From positions 48,436 to 112,435 of the forward strand of contig JAFRMA010000011.1 of NCBI GenBank assembly GCA_017430925.1: 64,000 nucleotides of DNA, in the 5' to 3' direction. Source of the DNA: Solobacterium sp. (GTDB lineage Bacteria > Bacillota_I > Bacilli_A > Erysipelotrichales > Erysipelotrichaceae). A program made the translations under genes and the position numbers. Below are positions 63,527 to 64,000 of the stretch, piece by piece. The notes below the pieces were generated by a model. It ran no database searches. It saw nothing but the letters and a program-made list of their open reading frames with translations, and was not told where the DNA came from. Each line of letters begins with the position of its first letter. The first letter of the stretch is position 1.

Positions 63527-64000
63527 ATGTTAGCGTTCTGGCGTTCGATTTTCTACTCTAAGTTAGCAGCTCCGATTTTCGCATGGGTTGCCGGCTTAAT
63601 GGGCGTAACACCGCAGGTTTGTAAAGAGTACTGCACATCAGGTATGATTCTGTATGGACTGAAATGGTTCCTGATCATTCTTGCGCTCTGTGCAGCAATC
63701 TGGGCACTCTGCATCTATCTGGCAAAGAAGAAGAACAGCACAAAGAAGCCGGAAGAAGTTAAACCGATGGCTAAATGGGCTAAGATCCTTCTCGGCGTCC
63801 TCTCTTGCCTTCTCGTACTGGGCGGCACGATCGGAGCATCTACAGTACAGCAGCTGGTTACCGTCAAGGGACTGAACAACCAGGGTAACTCTGAACAGTA
63901 TGATCCTGCCAACACAGCACCTCTGGCATCCCAGCCGATCAAGGGCAAGAAACTGTTCTGGTTAGGTTCATCTGTATTCCAGGGCTTCGGCGCAGGCGGA
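63527..64000 (+). CDS. SGNH-type membrane hydrolase, N-terminal part (cut at window end)
   Basis: The 158 visible residues include an N-terminal hydrophobic region, a helix at about residues 45-65 (WFLIILALCAAIWALCIYLA) and a third at about 87-110 (WAKILLGVLSCLLVLGGTIG). The last visible residues, KKLFWLGSSVFQGFGAGG, form an SGNH block I with GSSV, comparable to LLLGSSVTLG in the 62584 gene. AAGGGGGT precedes the ATG. The gene runs past the window, so the catalytic core is not seen. Confidence 0.7.
   Translation, partial: MLAFWRSIFYSKLAAPIFAWVAGLMGVTPQVCKEYCTSGMILYGLKWFLIILALCAAIWALCIYLAKKKNSTKKPEEVKPMAKWAKILLGVLSCLLVLGGTIGASTVQQLVTVKGLNNQGNSEQYDPANTAPLASQPIKGKKLFWLGSSVFQGFGAGG

Overview
The window looks like chromosomal DNA from a low-to-mid GC member of the Bacillota, most probably an Erysipelotrichia-type gut or oral commensal. 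This is inferred from gene content and order only: a dnaA-dnaN-S4-recF-gyrB-gyrA block, rpmH-rnpA-yidC-jag, tadA-ffs-dnaX-ybaB-recR, T-box leaders, strong Shine-Dalgarno sites and two perfect Bacillus-type parS sites. The replication origin lies inside the window at about 42.0-42.5 kb (a cluster of DnaA boxes upstream of dnaA), with a second small box cluster between dnaA and dnaN. Most genes left of the origin are on the minus strand and many on the right are on the plus strand, as expected for replication-codirectional genes. The rpmH-rnpA-yidC-jag block is an exception: it points toward dnaA.

Layout. 0-4.4 kb: the end of a citG-like gene, a TraX-like membrane protein, an esterase, a GHL10-type lipoprotein hydrolase, an acyltransferase, and a scar made of two gene tails. 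4.5-8.1 kb: a CBS-DRTGG Mn-dependent pyrophosphatase, a lysozyme-like protein and a MATE exporter. 8.2-18 kb: mnmG, an EVE-like protein, recR, ybaB, dnaX, tadA, SRP RNA, a phosphatase, a YdcF protein and serS. One parS site forms the first codons of ydcF and the other lies inside the serS T-box leader. 18-19.6 kb: a lipoprotein, a small protein and an FMN-binding protein.

19.7-27.3 kb is an apparent arginine regulon. Two M14 carboxypeptidases and one polar amino acid ABC importer are controlled by three T-box leaders, all of which read as specifier CGC (Arg). The importer locus has two solute-binding proteins, one canonical and one that appears to be a circular permutation of the same fold. 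27.3-29.7 kb: an ABC exporter. 29.8-32.4 kb: an AmmeMemoRadiSam pair (Memo and AMMECR1 fused, plus the radical SAM protein) followed by rbsD. 32.5-33.4 kb: a DUF2975/XRE regulatory pair with CGATAA operators. 33.4-44.6 kb: the origin region.

46.2-53.9 kb is a four-gene operon resembling a TerY-type phosphorylation triad. It encodes a Sel1-repeat scaffold, a 1060-residue HEPN-PIN-kinase-multi-zinc-ribbon protein, a VWA protein and a PP2C phosphatase. It is the best candidate in the window for an incompletely described stress or conflict system. 54-57.7 kb: class II aldolase, an AraC/beta-glucuronidase deletion scar, and a fructoselysine-type SIS deglycase with a PfkB kinase. 58-62.5 kb: a PrpF isomerase, a MatC-like carboxylate transporter and two LysR regulators. 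62.6-64 kb: two SGNH-type membrane proteins, the second cut by the window edge. No tRNA, rRNA, CRISPR array, transposase or prophage was recognised.
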